64,000 nucleotides of DNA from Aeromicrobium ginsengisoli (GCF_004134905.2 NZ_SDPQ02000003.1:1022023-1086022); one strand, 5' to 3'; numbered from the stretch's first letter, positions 54,680-63,431 are shown. Notes: generated from the letters alone by a model not told the origin. Numbers and translations are program-made.

Positions 54680-56217
54680 CTCGCTCCAGGACATTCCTCG
54701 TGGTCACGGTCGTGGCCGCCATCGCACTGATCGCCGGCATCGCGCTCGTGGCGGTCGCCCTCACGCGCGACGACGGCGACGACTGGACCGCGCCCGAGCC
54801 GACCTCGACGTCAGCGGCACCGAGCGGCCTCCAGAAGTTCTACACCCAGAAGGTCTCGTGGTCCGACTGCGGCGACTCGACGCGATGCGCCTGGATCAAG
54901 GTGCCGATCGACTACGACAAGCCCGACGGTGCGACGACCCGCTTGCGCGCCGCTGTCCACCCGGCCACCGGCGGCAAGGCCACGCGCAGCATCCTGGTCA
55001 ACCCCGGAGGTCCCGGCGGGTCAGCGGTCGACTTCGCCAAGACCATGGCGTCGAGCTTCGGCGACGACGTCCGCAAGATGTACGACATCGTCGGCGTCGA
55101 CCCCCGCGGCGTCGCCGAGAGCTCGCCGCTGAAGTGCCTGTCCGACAAGGCCTTCGACGCGTTCACCGAGACCGATCCCGACCCCGACGACGCCGCCGAG
55201 ATCACCGCACTGCGCCAGAGCATCACCGACCTCGGCGAGGCCTGCGAGAAGAACTCCGGCGAGCTCGCGGCGCACGTGTCGACCGTCGAGGTCGCCAAGG
55301 ACATGGACGTCGTACGGGCACTGCTCGGCCGGCCCAAGCTCGACTGGTTCGGCGCGTCCTACGGCACCGAGCTCGGCGCGGTCTACGCCCAGCTGTTCCC
55401 GACCAAGGTCGGCCGCATGGTGCTCGACGGCGCCGTCGATCCCGCCCTGGGCCCCATCGACTCGAGCCTGGGCCAGACGACGGGCTTCCAGCGCGCCCTC
55501 GACGCGTACGCCAAGGACTGCGTCAAGCAGTCGGACTGCCCGCTCGGGTCCGACGCCCAGGCGGGTCTGACCAAGATCGCCGACCTCATGAAGCAGCTCG
55601 ATGCCAAGCCCATGACGGCGCTGCCCGGCCGCGCCCTGACCGAGGGCAACGCGTTCTACGGCGTCGCCGTCACGCTCTACGACAAGAGCACGTGGACCTA
55701 CCTCACGCAGGCGCTCAATGCCGCGTTCAAGGGTGATGGCAGCATCCTGCTGCGGCTCTCCGACGTCTACTTCGAGCGCAACCAGGACGGCTCCTACGGC
55801 GGCAACATCGGCCAGGTCATCTATGCCGTCAACTGCCTCGACGCACCCGACCGGCTGACCGTGCAGGAGACCGAGGCGGCACTCCCGCGGTTCGAGAAGG
55901 TCTCCCCGGTCTTCGGCCGGGCCCTCGGCTGGGGTGCGCTCGGCTGCGCCGACTGGCCGATCAAGGTGACCAACCCGCTGCCCAAGATCGAGGCCAAGGG
56001 TGCGCCGCCGATCCTCGTGCTCGGCACGACTCGCGACCCGGCAACGCCCTACGAATGGGCCAAGTCGCTGGCGTCGCAGCTGTCGTCCGGCGTGCTGATC
56101 ACCCGCGAGGGCGACGGCCACACGGCCTACACGTCCGGCAACGAGTGCATCACCGGCGCGGTCGACAGGTTCTTTACCAAGGGCACCGTGCCCAAGGCCG
56201 GGTTGACCTGCAAGTAG
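54676..56217 (+). CDS. secreted alpha/beta hydrolase, TAP/SlpE-type
   Basis: 513-aa exported hydrolase. N-terminal helix (about residues 7-30) acts as signal or anchor; the nucleophile is in WFGASYGTELG, oxyanion region NPGGPGGS, and C-terminal Asp/His in TTRDPATP and GDGHTAY; TAP-like C-terminus. Resembles Streptomyces tripeptidyl aminopeptidases and mycobacterial CaeA-like enzymes. GTG 54676 overlaps holB. Confidence 0.9.
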   Translation: MTRSRTFLVVTVVAAIALIAGIALVAVALTRDDGDDWTAPEPTSTSAAPSGLQKFYTQKVSWSDCGDSTRCAWIKVPIDYDKPDGATTRLRAAVHPATGGKATRSILVNPGGPGGSAVDFAKTMASSFGDDVRKMYDIVGVDPRGVAESSPLKCLSDKAFDAFTETDPDPDDAAEITALRQSITDLGEACEKNSGELAAHVSTVEVAKDMDVVRALLGRPKLDWFGASYGTELGAVYAQLFPTKVGRMVLDGAVDPALGPIDSSLGQTTGFQRALDAYAKDCVKQSDCPLGSDAQAGLTKIADLMKQLDAKPMTALPGRALTEGNAFYGVAVTLYDKSTWTYLTQALNAAFKGDGSILLRLSDVYFERNQDGSYGGNIGQVIYAVNCLDAPDRLTVQETEAALPRFEKVSPVFGRALGWGALGCADWPIKVTNPLPKIEAKGAPPILVLGTTRDPATPYEWAKSLASQLSSGVLITREGDGHTAYTSGNECITGAVDRFFTKGTVPKAGLTCK

Positions 56218-56221
56218 CCGC

Positions 56222-56740
56222 CTATCGGGCGCCGAAGATCGAGCCCAGGATCGAGCCGAGGTCCGGCGACTGCGCCTTGGCCTCCGTGCTCGCGTTCTGA
56301 ACTTCCTTCTGGACGTCGGCGGGGTCGGCCTTGCCGCCGCTCGTCAGGCGCTTGGCGAGGTAGGCCATGACGATCGGAGCGACGATCTTGAGGATCTTCT
56401 CGACGTCCACACCCGAGGCGCCGGCCTTGCTGCCGATGGCCTCCGAGACGTTCGGCGCAGCGCCGCCGAGCACCTTCTCGATGATCCCGCTGCCCAGCGC
56501 ACCGTTGATCAGGGCGCCCATGTCGCCGAGGGGGTTGGCGTCGGCGTGCTGACCCAGCGCGTTGGCGAGTGAGGCCGCACCTTCGCCGCTCTGGACGTTC
56601 TTCTCCATGCCGCCGAGCAGCGCCGGGAGGCTGTCGCGGATGATGCTCTGGAGCTTGTCGGGTTCGACACCCACCTGCTGGGCGATGTCGTTGAGCGTGC
56701 CGGAGTCGATGTCGGCGAGGATGTCGTCTGCGAGGGCCAT
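56222..56740 (-). CDS. DUF937/YidB-like protein
   Basis: 172-aa protein with repeats of Gly/Ala-rich helices; LPALLGGMEKN, LGDMGALINGALGSGIIEKVLGG-type text (residues about 70-95) are DUF937 features. Function unknown. Ends 4 bp from the hydrolase stop, convergent. No signal peptide. Confidence 0.82.
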   Translation of the reverse strand: MALADDILADIDSGTLNDIAQQVGVEPDKLQSIIRDSLPALLGGMEKNVQSGEGAASLANALGQHADANPLGDMGALINGALGSGIIEKVLGGAAPNVSEAIGSKAGASGVDVEKILKIVAPIVMAYLAKRLTSGGKADPADVQKEVQNASTEAKAQSPDLGSILGSIFGAR

Positions 56741-56782
56741 CCCCGCACCCTAGACCCGCCGTTCTGCTGGGCGCTAGGGCTG

Positions 56783-56879
56783 CCGGACGGCTTCGTGGTG
56801 GTGGCAAGCCACCACCAGCACGAGTTCCAGGGTCTTTGGCGACGCTCTCGCTCAGCCCCGGACGGCTTCGTGGTGGTGG
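56783..56879. repeat. 22-bp direct repeat plus hairpin at the chorismate mutase 3' end
   Basis: CCGGACGGCTTCGTGGTGG recurs at 56783 and at 56858; the second copy encodes the end of chorismate mutase, the first is a duplicated piece downstream. The first copy merges into a 10-bp-arm palindrome (TGGTGGTGGC, 56796-56805, against 56808-56817), a possible terminator. Confidence 0.7.
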
Positions 56880-57139
56880 ATGACCTCGTCGATGATGAAG
56901 TTGAGGAACTTCTCCGCGAATGCCGGGTCCAGATCGGCCTCGATCGCCAGGGCCCGCAAGCGGGTGATCTGCCGCGCCTCACGCTCGGGATCGGCGGGCG
57001 GCAAGTCGTGCTCGGCCTTGAGCTTGCCGACGCGCTTGGTGTACTTGAAGCGCTCCGCCAGGACATGGATCAGCGCCGCATCGATGTTGTCGATGCTGGC
57101 CCGGATCTCCTCGAGCTCGGCCTGCGTGGTGTCGGTCAC
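56852..57139 (-). CDS. AroQ-type chorismate mutase
   Basis: 95-aa all-helical chorismate mutase: ELEEIRASIDNIDAALIHVL, ERFKYTKRVGKLKAEHDLP and PEREARQITRLR carry the Arg/Lys/Glu active-site residues. Makes prephenate for Phe/Tyr. GTG 57139 is chosen: TAGAAT (57147-57152, minus) lies 7 nt upstream, so leaderless; the longer frame would start within the tRNA promoter region. Confidence 0.9.
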   Translation of the reverse strand: MTDTTQAELEEIRASIDNIDAALIHVLAERFKYTKRVGKLKAEHDLPPADPEREARQITRLRALAIEADLDPAFAEKFLNFIIDEVIHHHEAVRG

Positions 57140-57235
57140 GAATGCGATTCTACGGGGGAGAGGCCGATGTGATGTCGCGGCGATCACCCGGTAGTATCAG
57201 TGATCGGTTCGGCGGGCGATCCCCGGCGAACCTCG

Positions 57236-57308
57236 GCCGCTTTAGCTCAGTCGGTAGAGCGTTTCACTCGTAATGAAAAGGTCGTCAGTTCGATTCTGAC
57301 AAGCGGCT
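57236..57308 (+). tRNA. tRNA-Thr(CGT)
   Basis: 73-nt cloverleaf: acceptor GCCGCTT/AAGCGGC (57236-57242, 57301-57307), D stem GCTC/GAGC, anticodon stem TTTCA/TGAAA with loop CTCGTAA (anticodon CGT at 57269-57271), T stem GTCAG/CTGAC with TTCGATT. The 3' CCA is not encoded. A -10-like TAGTAT is at 57192-57197. It is the presumed attachment site of the element whose integrase follows 8 bp later. Confidence 0.95.
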
Positions 57309-57315
57309 CAACGAA

Positions 57316-58392
57316 TTATTGATCTTCCCCCGCAGGCCGCGCGCCCCCCGCGCGCCCCCACTGGTTCAACCGGCTCAATCCGGTCTCGTCGGCGCTCGTC
57401 CCGAGGTAGTGAAGATATCTCTGGGTCGTTTTGAGATCCGCGTGTCCCATCCAGGCTTGGACGGTCGTGGGGGATACCCCGGCCTCGAGCCACAGGCATG
57501 CGGCGGTGTGCCGCAGGTCGTGGAGTCGCCGGCCTCGCCCGGTCTCTGCCCAGTGGGTCGAGTTTTTGAAGGCGGTGGCGTAGAGCCGCGCACCATTCTC
57601 GGTCGTGACCAACAGATCGTTCGGTCCCTTGCCTGCGGTCATCGACTTCACGAGTGGCAGGACGGCGTCGACGAGGGGTACGTGGCGGGTGCGCCCGGAC
57701 TTGGGCCGCTTGGTGCCGATGCCTTCTGGCTGGGCACGTCGAATCACCAATCGTGGCACCGGCACTTCCACGAAGTCGGCCACCCGCACCTCGCGCAGTT
57801 CCGACCACCGCAGCCCAGTCCACCCGGCGAGCCAGACCGCATCGGCCAAGGCTGGGTTGAGGACGGCGATCTCGTCGCGAACGGCCCCCAGTTCTTGCCG
57901 CGAGAACGGCATCATCTCTGCAGCCGGCGTCAGCTGCGCTGGCACTCGGGTCCGCGACACCGGGTTGACCGTGATCATCCGTTCATGGATGCAGGACGCG
58001 AAGAACGCCATCAGCGTCGCTCGGTATCGCTTCACCGTGGACTCGGCATAGCGCCGCGACCAGTCGTTGATGCACCGCTGGACCTCGCGGTCGGTCACCC
58101 GGTTGACGTGAAGGTTGGCCACCCCGGGCGGGAGAGCCTTGAGAACTGATCGATCCGCCTTCGTCGTCTTGATCGCGACGGTGCCCTCGCGATCCACCAG
58201 CCACGTTGCGAACGCCTTCCTCACCAAGACCTTGCCGGCCCGCGGATCGACACCACCGGCCAGTGACGCGCGTTCACGCGACAGCCAAGCTTCGGCCTCC
58301 CGCTTGGTGTCGAAGGTCCGGCCGGCGACGTACTCGCGCCCAGACTTGAGCTCTGCACGCCACCGGCCAGATCGGTCCTGTCGGATTCCCAT
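57316..58392 (-). CDS. int: tyrosine recombinase (integrase)
   Basis: 358-aa phage-type integrase. AP2-like N-terminal strand (GIRQDRSGRWRAELKSG), SAM-like core-binding domain about 55-140, catalytic R195 (TGLRWSE), H291 and R294 (HDLRHTA), H317 and Tyr326 (TTQRYLHY): all five present. ATG 58392 overlaps the excisionase stop. Ends 8 bp from tRNA-Thr, the usual position for a tRNA-targeting element; drives integration/excision. Confidence 0.93.
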   Translation of the reverse strand: MGIRQDRSGRWRAELKSGREYVAGRTFDTKREAEAWLSRERASLAGGVDPRAGKVLVRKAFATWLVDREGTVAIKTTKADRSVLKALPPGVANLHVNRVTDREVQRCINDWSRRYAESTVKRYRATLMAFFASCIHERMITVNPVSRTRVPAQLTPAAEMMPFSRQELGAVRDEIAVLNPALADAVWLAGWTGLRWSELREVRVADFVEVPVPRLVIRRAQPEGIGTKRPKSGRTRHVPLVDAVLPLVKSMTAGKGPNDLLVTTENGARLYATAFKNSTHWAETGRGRRLHDLRHTAACLWLEAGVSPTTVQAWMGHADLKTTQRYLHYLGTSADETGLSRLNQWGRAGGARPAGEDQ

Positions 58393-58571
58393 CAGGACGC
58401 TCGTGATTCGACGTAGGCGAGCAAGTCGTCCTCGCGATAGCGCGGCGCGTGGTCGGTGACCCATACGCATCTCGGTCCCGTCCCGTTCTGCCGCATCCGG
58501 CACAACGTCGACGTCGCAACGCCGAGGATCTTCGACACCTCGGTGGGCGACAGCAGCTTGAGTTCTGTCAT
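58392..58571 (-). CDS. xis: excisionase-like HTH protein
   Basis: 59-aa MerR/AlpA-like HTH: LLSPTEVSKILGVATSTLCR is the helix-turn-helix and RYREDDLLAYV the wing end typical of excisionases. ATG 58571 with an upstream GGAGGAAGGA. Overlaps int (TGATG), so Xis and Int are coupled. Directionality factor for excision by family expectation. Confidence 0.82.
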   Translation of the reverse strand: MTELKLLSPTEVSKILGVATSTLCRMRQNGTGPRCVWVTDHAPRYREDDLLAYVESRAS

Positions 58572-59097
58572 GGCGATCGTTCCTTCCTCCCACCGTCGGT
58601 GAGTCGTACGACGTGCTCGACCCTCCAGTCTCGAGCGCCCGTGGTGGGAACGAACTTGCTCGATCACGATCTGTGGAGAACCCGGTGCATGCCTGCGCCC
58701 TGTGGAATGGCGCTAAACCCCAAGGCCACGTCTCATGGGTTCAGTGGCCAGAGAACGTCCAACTTTCGGGGGAACGTTCAGGGGGAACGTTGAGGGGGAA
58801 CGTTGAGGGGGAACGTCCGAAGGGAACATTCCCCTGGCTCGTCGCGCCGTTTGATTGATTAGACTCAAACAAGGTCGATGCCCCACGGTTGGAGATCCAG
58901 CTGTCGTTGCGAATTAGATGACCCTGGATGTCAAAGCCCCAGCAATCGCGGCCGAGTGACGCAGATTCGTTTGCCCGCGAGTTTTCGGCCGATTTGAGGT
59001 CAGACGGGTTCGAGCAATCGGCAATATCGACAGCCTTTGACGACTAGCGTCATTCCCACGCCAGCACAGACCGGGCGCTGAGAACTGAGGCCGAGAC
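58572..59097. other. control region between xis and the exonuclease gene
   Basis: 526 bp without a supported gene. It contains the iteron-like array described separately, a run of lower-GC sequence from about 58850 and the promoters of the divergent xis and exonuclease genes. Short frames here lack ribosome sites. Confidence 0.6.
58768..58830. repeat. 13-bp iteron-like tandem repeats
   Basis: Units GGGGGAACGTTCA (58768-58780), GGGGGAACGTTGA (58781-58793), GGGGGAACGTTGA (58794-58806), GGGGGAACGTCCGA (58807-58820), then AGGGAACATT; the last runs into the palindrome GGGAACATTCCC. AACGTT inside units 1-3 is palindromic. Strictly head-to-tail with no spacers. Confidence 0.9.
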
Positions 59098-60576
59098 GTG
59101 CTTGGATTTGCGACCGTTGATCATCGGCCCGGTAGCGACACGGCTGCAGTGTGGCTCACCCATCGCGCCTCCTCAACGTTGGCGAGTCATGGAAACTCTG
59201 TGCGGATCGATCTCGTAGGCGACCCCGATGCATTGAGGAAGATCGACTCGCTTACCCGCGATCGATTCGTGCTTCTGACCGACGATTCGACCACCGACGG
59301 CCTTCCCCTCAGCACCCGCCCGCTCACCGTCCAAAGCCTGGACCACTTGATTTTCGAGACGCAGGAATTGCAGTCGCGACTTGGTATGGATGTCGCCCCG
59401 GTCGCCGCCCGTTCCGAACTCGCGGAGGACGTCCCTACCCAGCGGGCCCTCGAAACCGCGAACTATTTGGCGCGGGTCTGGTCTGACTGGCTCCGCACCG
59501 ACAACGAACGCCGCAAGCGTTCAGCCAAGCACTACCGCGCGTCTGAGGATTTGCCGCCAGAGTTTCTTGCGCACTTCACCCCCGAGCCCCTAGCGGCATC
59601 AGTGCTTGAGCCTCTAGCGGCATCAGTGCTCGACTTCACGGCGATCGACTTCGAGACCGCGAACTCGTATCGAGGTTCGCCCTGCTCAGTCGGACTCGTG
59701 AAGGTACGGAACGGCGCGATCGTCGATGAGCGACATTGGTTGATCCGTCCACCCGAGGGAGCTGACTGGTTCGATGCTTTCAACATCGGTATCCACGGGA
59801 TCACCCCATCGATGGTGGCCGACGCTCCAAGGTGGAGCGTCGTTCTGCCCCAGATCATGGCGTTCGTCGACGGAGATGTGGTGGTCGCGCACAACGCCGG
59901 ATTCGACATCGGCGTTATTCGCTACGCATGCGCGGTCGACAACATCGAATGGCCTGCGATCGACTTCCTTTGCACGCTCGTCCTCGCTCGACGTGCGTTC
60001 TCACTGCCGTCCTACCGACTGCCCTTCGTGACTGAGGCGTGTGGCGTCGTCCTCGAACGACACCACGATGCATTGGCCGACGCCCGCGCAGTCGTGGACG
60101 TCATCCGCGGTATGGCTCTTCTCGGCGGCACCTCAGATCTTCGTGAATTGGCAGCTCGTCACCTCGTCAGAATCGGTCGGATGGAATCGGGAATCTACGC
60201 AGGCTCCGTCAGCACCGCGAGCGGGTCAGGTTCTCTCGTTGCGGCGGACGCAAACCCGCATGCCGATCCCGCTGGCTACCTATACGGACGAGTCGTTGTA
60301 TTTACCGGCGCACTGATGTCGATGAACCGGCAGGCGGCATGGGACCAGGTCGTTCGATCTGGTGGCGCCCCGGAACTGAACACCACAAAGCGAACGAACA
60401 TCCTGGTGCTGGGCGACTTCAACCCGGCCAACCTTCGCCCTGGCGCGACGTACTCGGGCAAGGCCCGCAAAGCGTTTGACCTGCAAGACAAGGGTCAAGA
60501 CATCGAGCTGATGACCGAGGCCGATTTCGTTCGAGTGCTCGATGGTGGCGACTTCCACGTGCCAGACATGAACTAG
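59098..60576 (+). CDS. DEDDh 3'-5' exonuclease with BRCT domain
   Basis: 492-aa protein. A 160-residue N-terminal region is unrecognised; the DnaQ-like exonuclease spans about 179-340 with D184/E186 (AIDFETAN), D270 (HNAGFDIGV), H323 and D328 (HDALADAR); a BRCT domain covers about 397-482 (VVFTGALMSMNR, LVLGDF). Linker has a duplicated EPLAASVL. GTG 59098 is the only candidate start near homology; ribosome site weak. DnaQ-BRCT fusions occur in polymerase epsilon-like and mobile-element proteins. Confidence 0.85.
   Translation: MLGFATVDHRPGSDTAAVWLTHRASSTLASHGNSVRIDLVGDPDALRKIDSLTRDRFVLLTDDSTTDGLPLSTRPLTVQSLDHLIFETQELQSRLGMDVAPVAARSELAEDVPTQRALETANYLARVWSDWLRTDNERRKRSAKHYRASEDLPPEFLAHFTPEPLAASVLEPLAASVLDFTAIDFETANSYRGSPCSVGLVKVRNGAIVDERHWLIRPPEGADWFDAFNIGIHGITPSMVADAPRWSVVLPQIMAFVDGDVVVAHNAGFDIGVIRYACAVDNIEWPAIDFLCTLVLARRAFSLPSYRLPFVTEACGVVLERHHDALADARAVVDVIRGMALLGGTSDLRELAARHLVRIGRMESGIYAGSVSTASGSGSLVAADANPHADPAGYLYGRVVVFTGALMSMNRQAAWDQVVRSGGAPELNTTKRTNILVLGDFNPANLRPGATYSGKARKAFDLQDKGQDIELMTEADFVRVLDGGDFHVPDMN
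59584..59631 (+). repeat. 24-bp tandem duplication inside the exonuclease gene
   Basis: Two adjacent copies (59584-59607, 59608-59631) differ at two bases and encode EPLAASVL twice, in frame, right before the exonuclease domain. It looks like a recent slippage event in a linker. Confidence 0.92.
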
Positions 60577-60995
60577 TCACTGGCGAGTCGCCGGCACCGC
60601 GTCGCGGCGGTATGACACCGGTGAAAGACCTTCAAGATCACGTGGACCGCAGCAATGCGCTGACGTCCGCAAGTCGATCGGCCCTCGGCCCGTTGTGCAC
60701 GTGTCGGACGAGACTGGCCGGCTGTGCTGAGTGAAGATGAGCCGCAGGCGCCGGGAGGCTCAGAGGCGTGGGCCGTGGGGTTCTGACACCATGGCGAGAA
60801 AACACCGAATACACATTGGTGAACTCGCCAGGTCAGGTCGCCGGCTGCTGTGCGGCGGACGACTTCGAGTCCCAGTGGATGTTCGCGCAGGGCGATGGAT
60901 CGTCTGTGGCCAAGATTGCGGTTCTTAAGCGATCTGGCCAAGATCCTCGTTGGTTGCATAACTCATCGAGAGTCTCGTGAGATGCTGCCGTCAAT
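60577..60995. other. spacer upstream of the ATPase gene
   Basis: 419 bp with no supported gene. A near-perfect inverted repeat, CTCA-t-CGAGA-g-TCTCGTGAG (60962-60981), lies 15 bp before the ATPase ATG next to a CATAAC -10-like box, so it may be an operator. Confidence 0.5.
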
Positions 60996-63107
60996 ATGAC
61001 CGAAGCAGCGCAGAACGATTACGCCATAACCATCTCGGACTGCAATAGCATCGCCGAAGCGCGGATCACGCTCCGGCGTGAAGCGCTCAACATCAAGTAC
61101 GGTCCCAACGGCATAGGAAAGAGCACTATCGCCCGCGCGCTCGTACTCAACGCAGATGGCGACGACGCCCTCCGAGATCTGCTTCCCTTCAAGTACCGAG
61201 AGGGCAACAGCGGCGAGCGCCCACTGGTCTTGGGTGCCGATGGAATTAAGAGCGTCCTCGTCTTTGACGAGAATTATGTGTCCCAGTTCGTGTTTCAACC
61301 CGACGAGGTGGTCAAGAACAGCTTCGAGATCTTCGTCAACACGCCCGAGTATCAGGCGGGGATCGAGCAGCTCGAGGCAATCTTCGAGGATCTGCGGACA
61401 CTCTTCGTGGAGAATAAGGCCCTCGATGACGTTATCGCTAGCTTCACCGAGCTGCGCAACGCATTCACGATCACCCGGTCCGGAGGGCTTGCGAAAACAA
61501 GCAAGGGATTCAAGGCGCTGGGCATGGGTGGGAAGCTCGCCACGATCCCCGAGCCCCTTCTAGGGTTCAAAAAGTTCTTGCAGGGGCAGGATCCTGCCGG
61601 GTGGCTCTCGTGGCAATCAAAGGGTAAAAGCTTCCTTGAGCAATCTGACAACTGTCCCTTTTGCTCGATCTCCAACGTAGACAAGAAGACCGCAATCCAC
61701 GTGTCCGCGGAGTATGAATCCGCCGCGGTCAAAAACATGAGCGCACTCCGCGTCGTCATCGACAAGCTTGCCAGGTTCTTCGTTCCCGAGCGCCTTGATC
61801 AACTGCGGAAGATCACGACGAGCCTCGAGGAGCTGTCGCCGGAGCAGGAACAGTTCCTCGCAAACTTGCGAGGACAGGTCGAGACTCTCCTAGCGAAGTT
61901 CACCTCACTGAAGGGGATTTCGTTCGCTTCCCTTCGCGACGAGCCCGACGTGGATCAAGCGCTTCTGGGTCTGATGATCGAACTCGACCTTCTCGACGCC
62001 CTCAATTCCGTGGACACCCAAGACATCGTGCGGAGCTTCAATGACGAGCTTGATCACCTCGCTGAACAGATCAACGACATCAAGCGGGGCGTCGGTACTC
62101 AGAAGGCACAAGTCGCGAAGTCCATCGCGCGGAATCAAGACGAGATCAACGAGTATCTCCGGTCTGCTGGCTACAAATACGCAGTTCGGATTGAGGCGGA
62201 CGGCAACTCCTACCGCATGATCCTCGAACACCAAGATGCCCCGGGCCACCTAGAAGCTGCCGGCAGCCATCTCAGCTTCGGAGAACGCAACGCCTTCGCG
62301 CTCGTTCTGTTCATGCATCAGGTCCGCCGCGACTCCCCGGACCTCGTCGTCCTCGACGATCCCGTCTCGAGCTTCGACAAGACAAAAAAGTTCGCCATTC
62401 TGCACAAACTTTTCCATGGCAGTCAGAGCCTTCGAGGCTTCACTACGCTGCTTCTCACCCACGACATCGAACCCGCCATCGACATCGTCCGAACGGCAAC
62501 ATCGGGGCAATTCCAAGCAGCCCTCCCCGCCGTCCACTTCCTCCGAAGCCGGGACGGGCATGTGGAGGAGAAGCTCATCAAGCCCGCGGACATCATGACG
62601 TTCTCCCAGGTCTGTAACGAGAACATCGCCTCATCCGCCGACGACGTGATCAAGTGCATATATCTCCGTCGACGCTACGAGGTGCACGGAGACCGTGGGG
62701 CGGAATACGACGTGCTCTCAAGCCTTCTCCATCTCCGTAGCGCGCCTAGCTCGAAAGGGGAGGTAGGACAACTCATCCAACTCGGCGAGCAAGAGTGCAG
62801 GGAGGCGAACGCCGCAATTCAGAAGGTCATCCCCGGCTTTGATTACAACGCGCTCGTCGCGCAACTACGGAACAAGGAGGTTCTGAGGGCAAAGTTTGAC
62901 GAGACGAGCGTGGGCTACGAGAAGGTCCAGATCTTCCGCATCGCGTTGGCGCTAAACGACTTTGCTCCTGGAGGGGATGTCGCATTCAAGAAGTTTGTAA
63001 ACGAGTCCTACCACATCGAGAACGAGTACGTGATGCAGCTGAACCCGCGAGAGTTTGACACGGTCCCCGAGCACGTGGTCCAGGAGTGCGCAGCCCTCCT
63101 CGAGTAG
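60996..63107 (+). CDS. AAA_13-like ABC-type ATPase, putative defence protein
   Basis: 703-aa SMC/Rad50-like ATPase with split nucleotide site: Walker A YGPNGIGKST (K42), ABC signature LSFGERNAF (426-434), Walker B DLVVLDDPVSSFD (449-461), H-loop His489 in LLTHD. Between them lies a helical insert with CPFC (C220, C223), like the zinc hooks of RloC-type proteins. The C-terminal ~150 residues hold RRRYEVHGD (558-566), which fits both RxxxE...H of PrrC-type anticodon nucleases and RX4H of HEPN nucleases, then YHIENEYVMQLNP seen in this AAA family. ATG 60996 starts at the homology. Lower GC than the chromosome. Role as tRNA nuclease or other effector is inference. Confidence 0.78.
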   Translation: MTEAAQNDYAITISDCNSIAEARITLRREALNIKYGPNGIGKSTIARALVLNADGDDALRDLLPFKYREGNSGERPLVLGADGIKSVLVFDENYVSQFVFQPDEVVKNSFEIFVNTPEYQAGIEQLEAIFEDLRTLFVENKALDDVIASFTELRNAFTITRSGGLAKTSKGFKALGMGGKLATIPEPLLGFKKFLQGQDPAGWLSWQSKGKSFLEQSDNCPFCSISNVDKKTAIHVSAEYESAAVKNMSALRVVIDKLARFFVPERLDQLRKITTSLEELSPEQEQFLANLRGQVETLLAKFTSLKGISFASLRDEPDVDQALLGLMIELDLLDALNSVDTQDIVRSFNDELDHLAEQINDIKRGVGTQKAQVAKSIARNQDEINEYLRSAGYKYAVRIEADGNSYRMILEHQDAPGHLEAAGSHLSFGERNAFALVLFMHQVRRDSPDLVVLDDPVSSFDKTKKFAILHKLFHGSQSLRGFTTLLLTHDIEPAIDIVRTATSGQFQAALPAVHFLRSRDGHVEEKLIKPADIMTFSQVCNENIASSADDVIKCIYLRRRYEVHGDRGAEYDVLSSLLHLRSAPSSKGEVGQLIQLGEQECREANAAIQKVIPGFDYNALVAQLRNKEVLRAKFDETSVGYEKVQIFRIALALNDFAPGGDVAFKKFVNESYHIENEYVMQLNPREFDTVPEHVVQECAALLE

Positions 63108-63431
63108 CGAGTCGACACGGTCATTCCGACCCGACACCGCGTGCGCTCGAAATCGACCGGCCAGGGTCGCTCTGGCCGTCGGTTACCCGCTGCTCACCGA
63201 ATCGCTCCTCACAGCGAAGGACTGGCGTATCGGTGGCGCGCGTTGATGAACTGAACTTCGCTGTCGTGCTCGTCCCCCTAGTCCAACCTTCAACGGTCAC
63301 GGCGGTCTTTTGAGGCAGGACCGAGAAGCGCCGCGACCCACAACACCCGTCCGGCAACGGCCCCGGGATAAGGACCCGATCCGGTGCATCTATCTGGGCG
63401 GACTGCTCCGAATCAGACGCCGCTCGGCGGT
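63108..63431. other. intergenic stretch, no gene seen
   Basis: 324 bp between the convergent ATPase and zinc-finger genes. Open frames are short and have no ribosome site; no hairpin stands out. Confidence 0.5.

Noticed and set aside
58768..58830. CRISPR array
   Set aside because: Repeats are 13 bp, directly adjacent and without spacers; no cas genes.
60731..60980. Small frames in the ATPase upstream region
   Set aside because: No ribosome site, no recognisable residues, overlapping each other in several frames.
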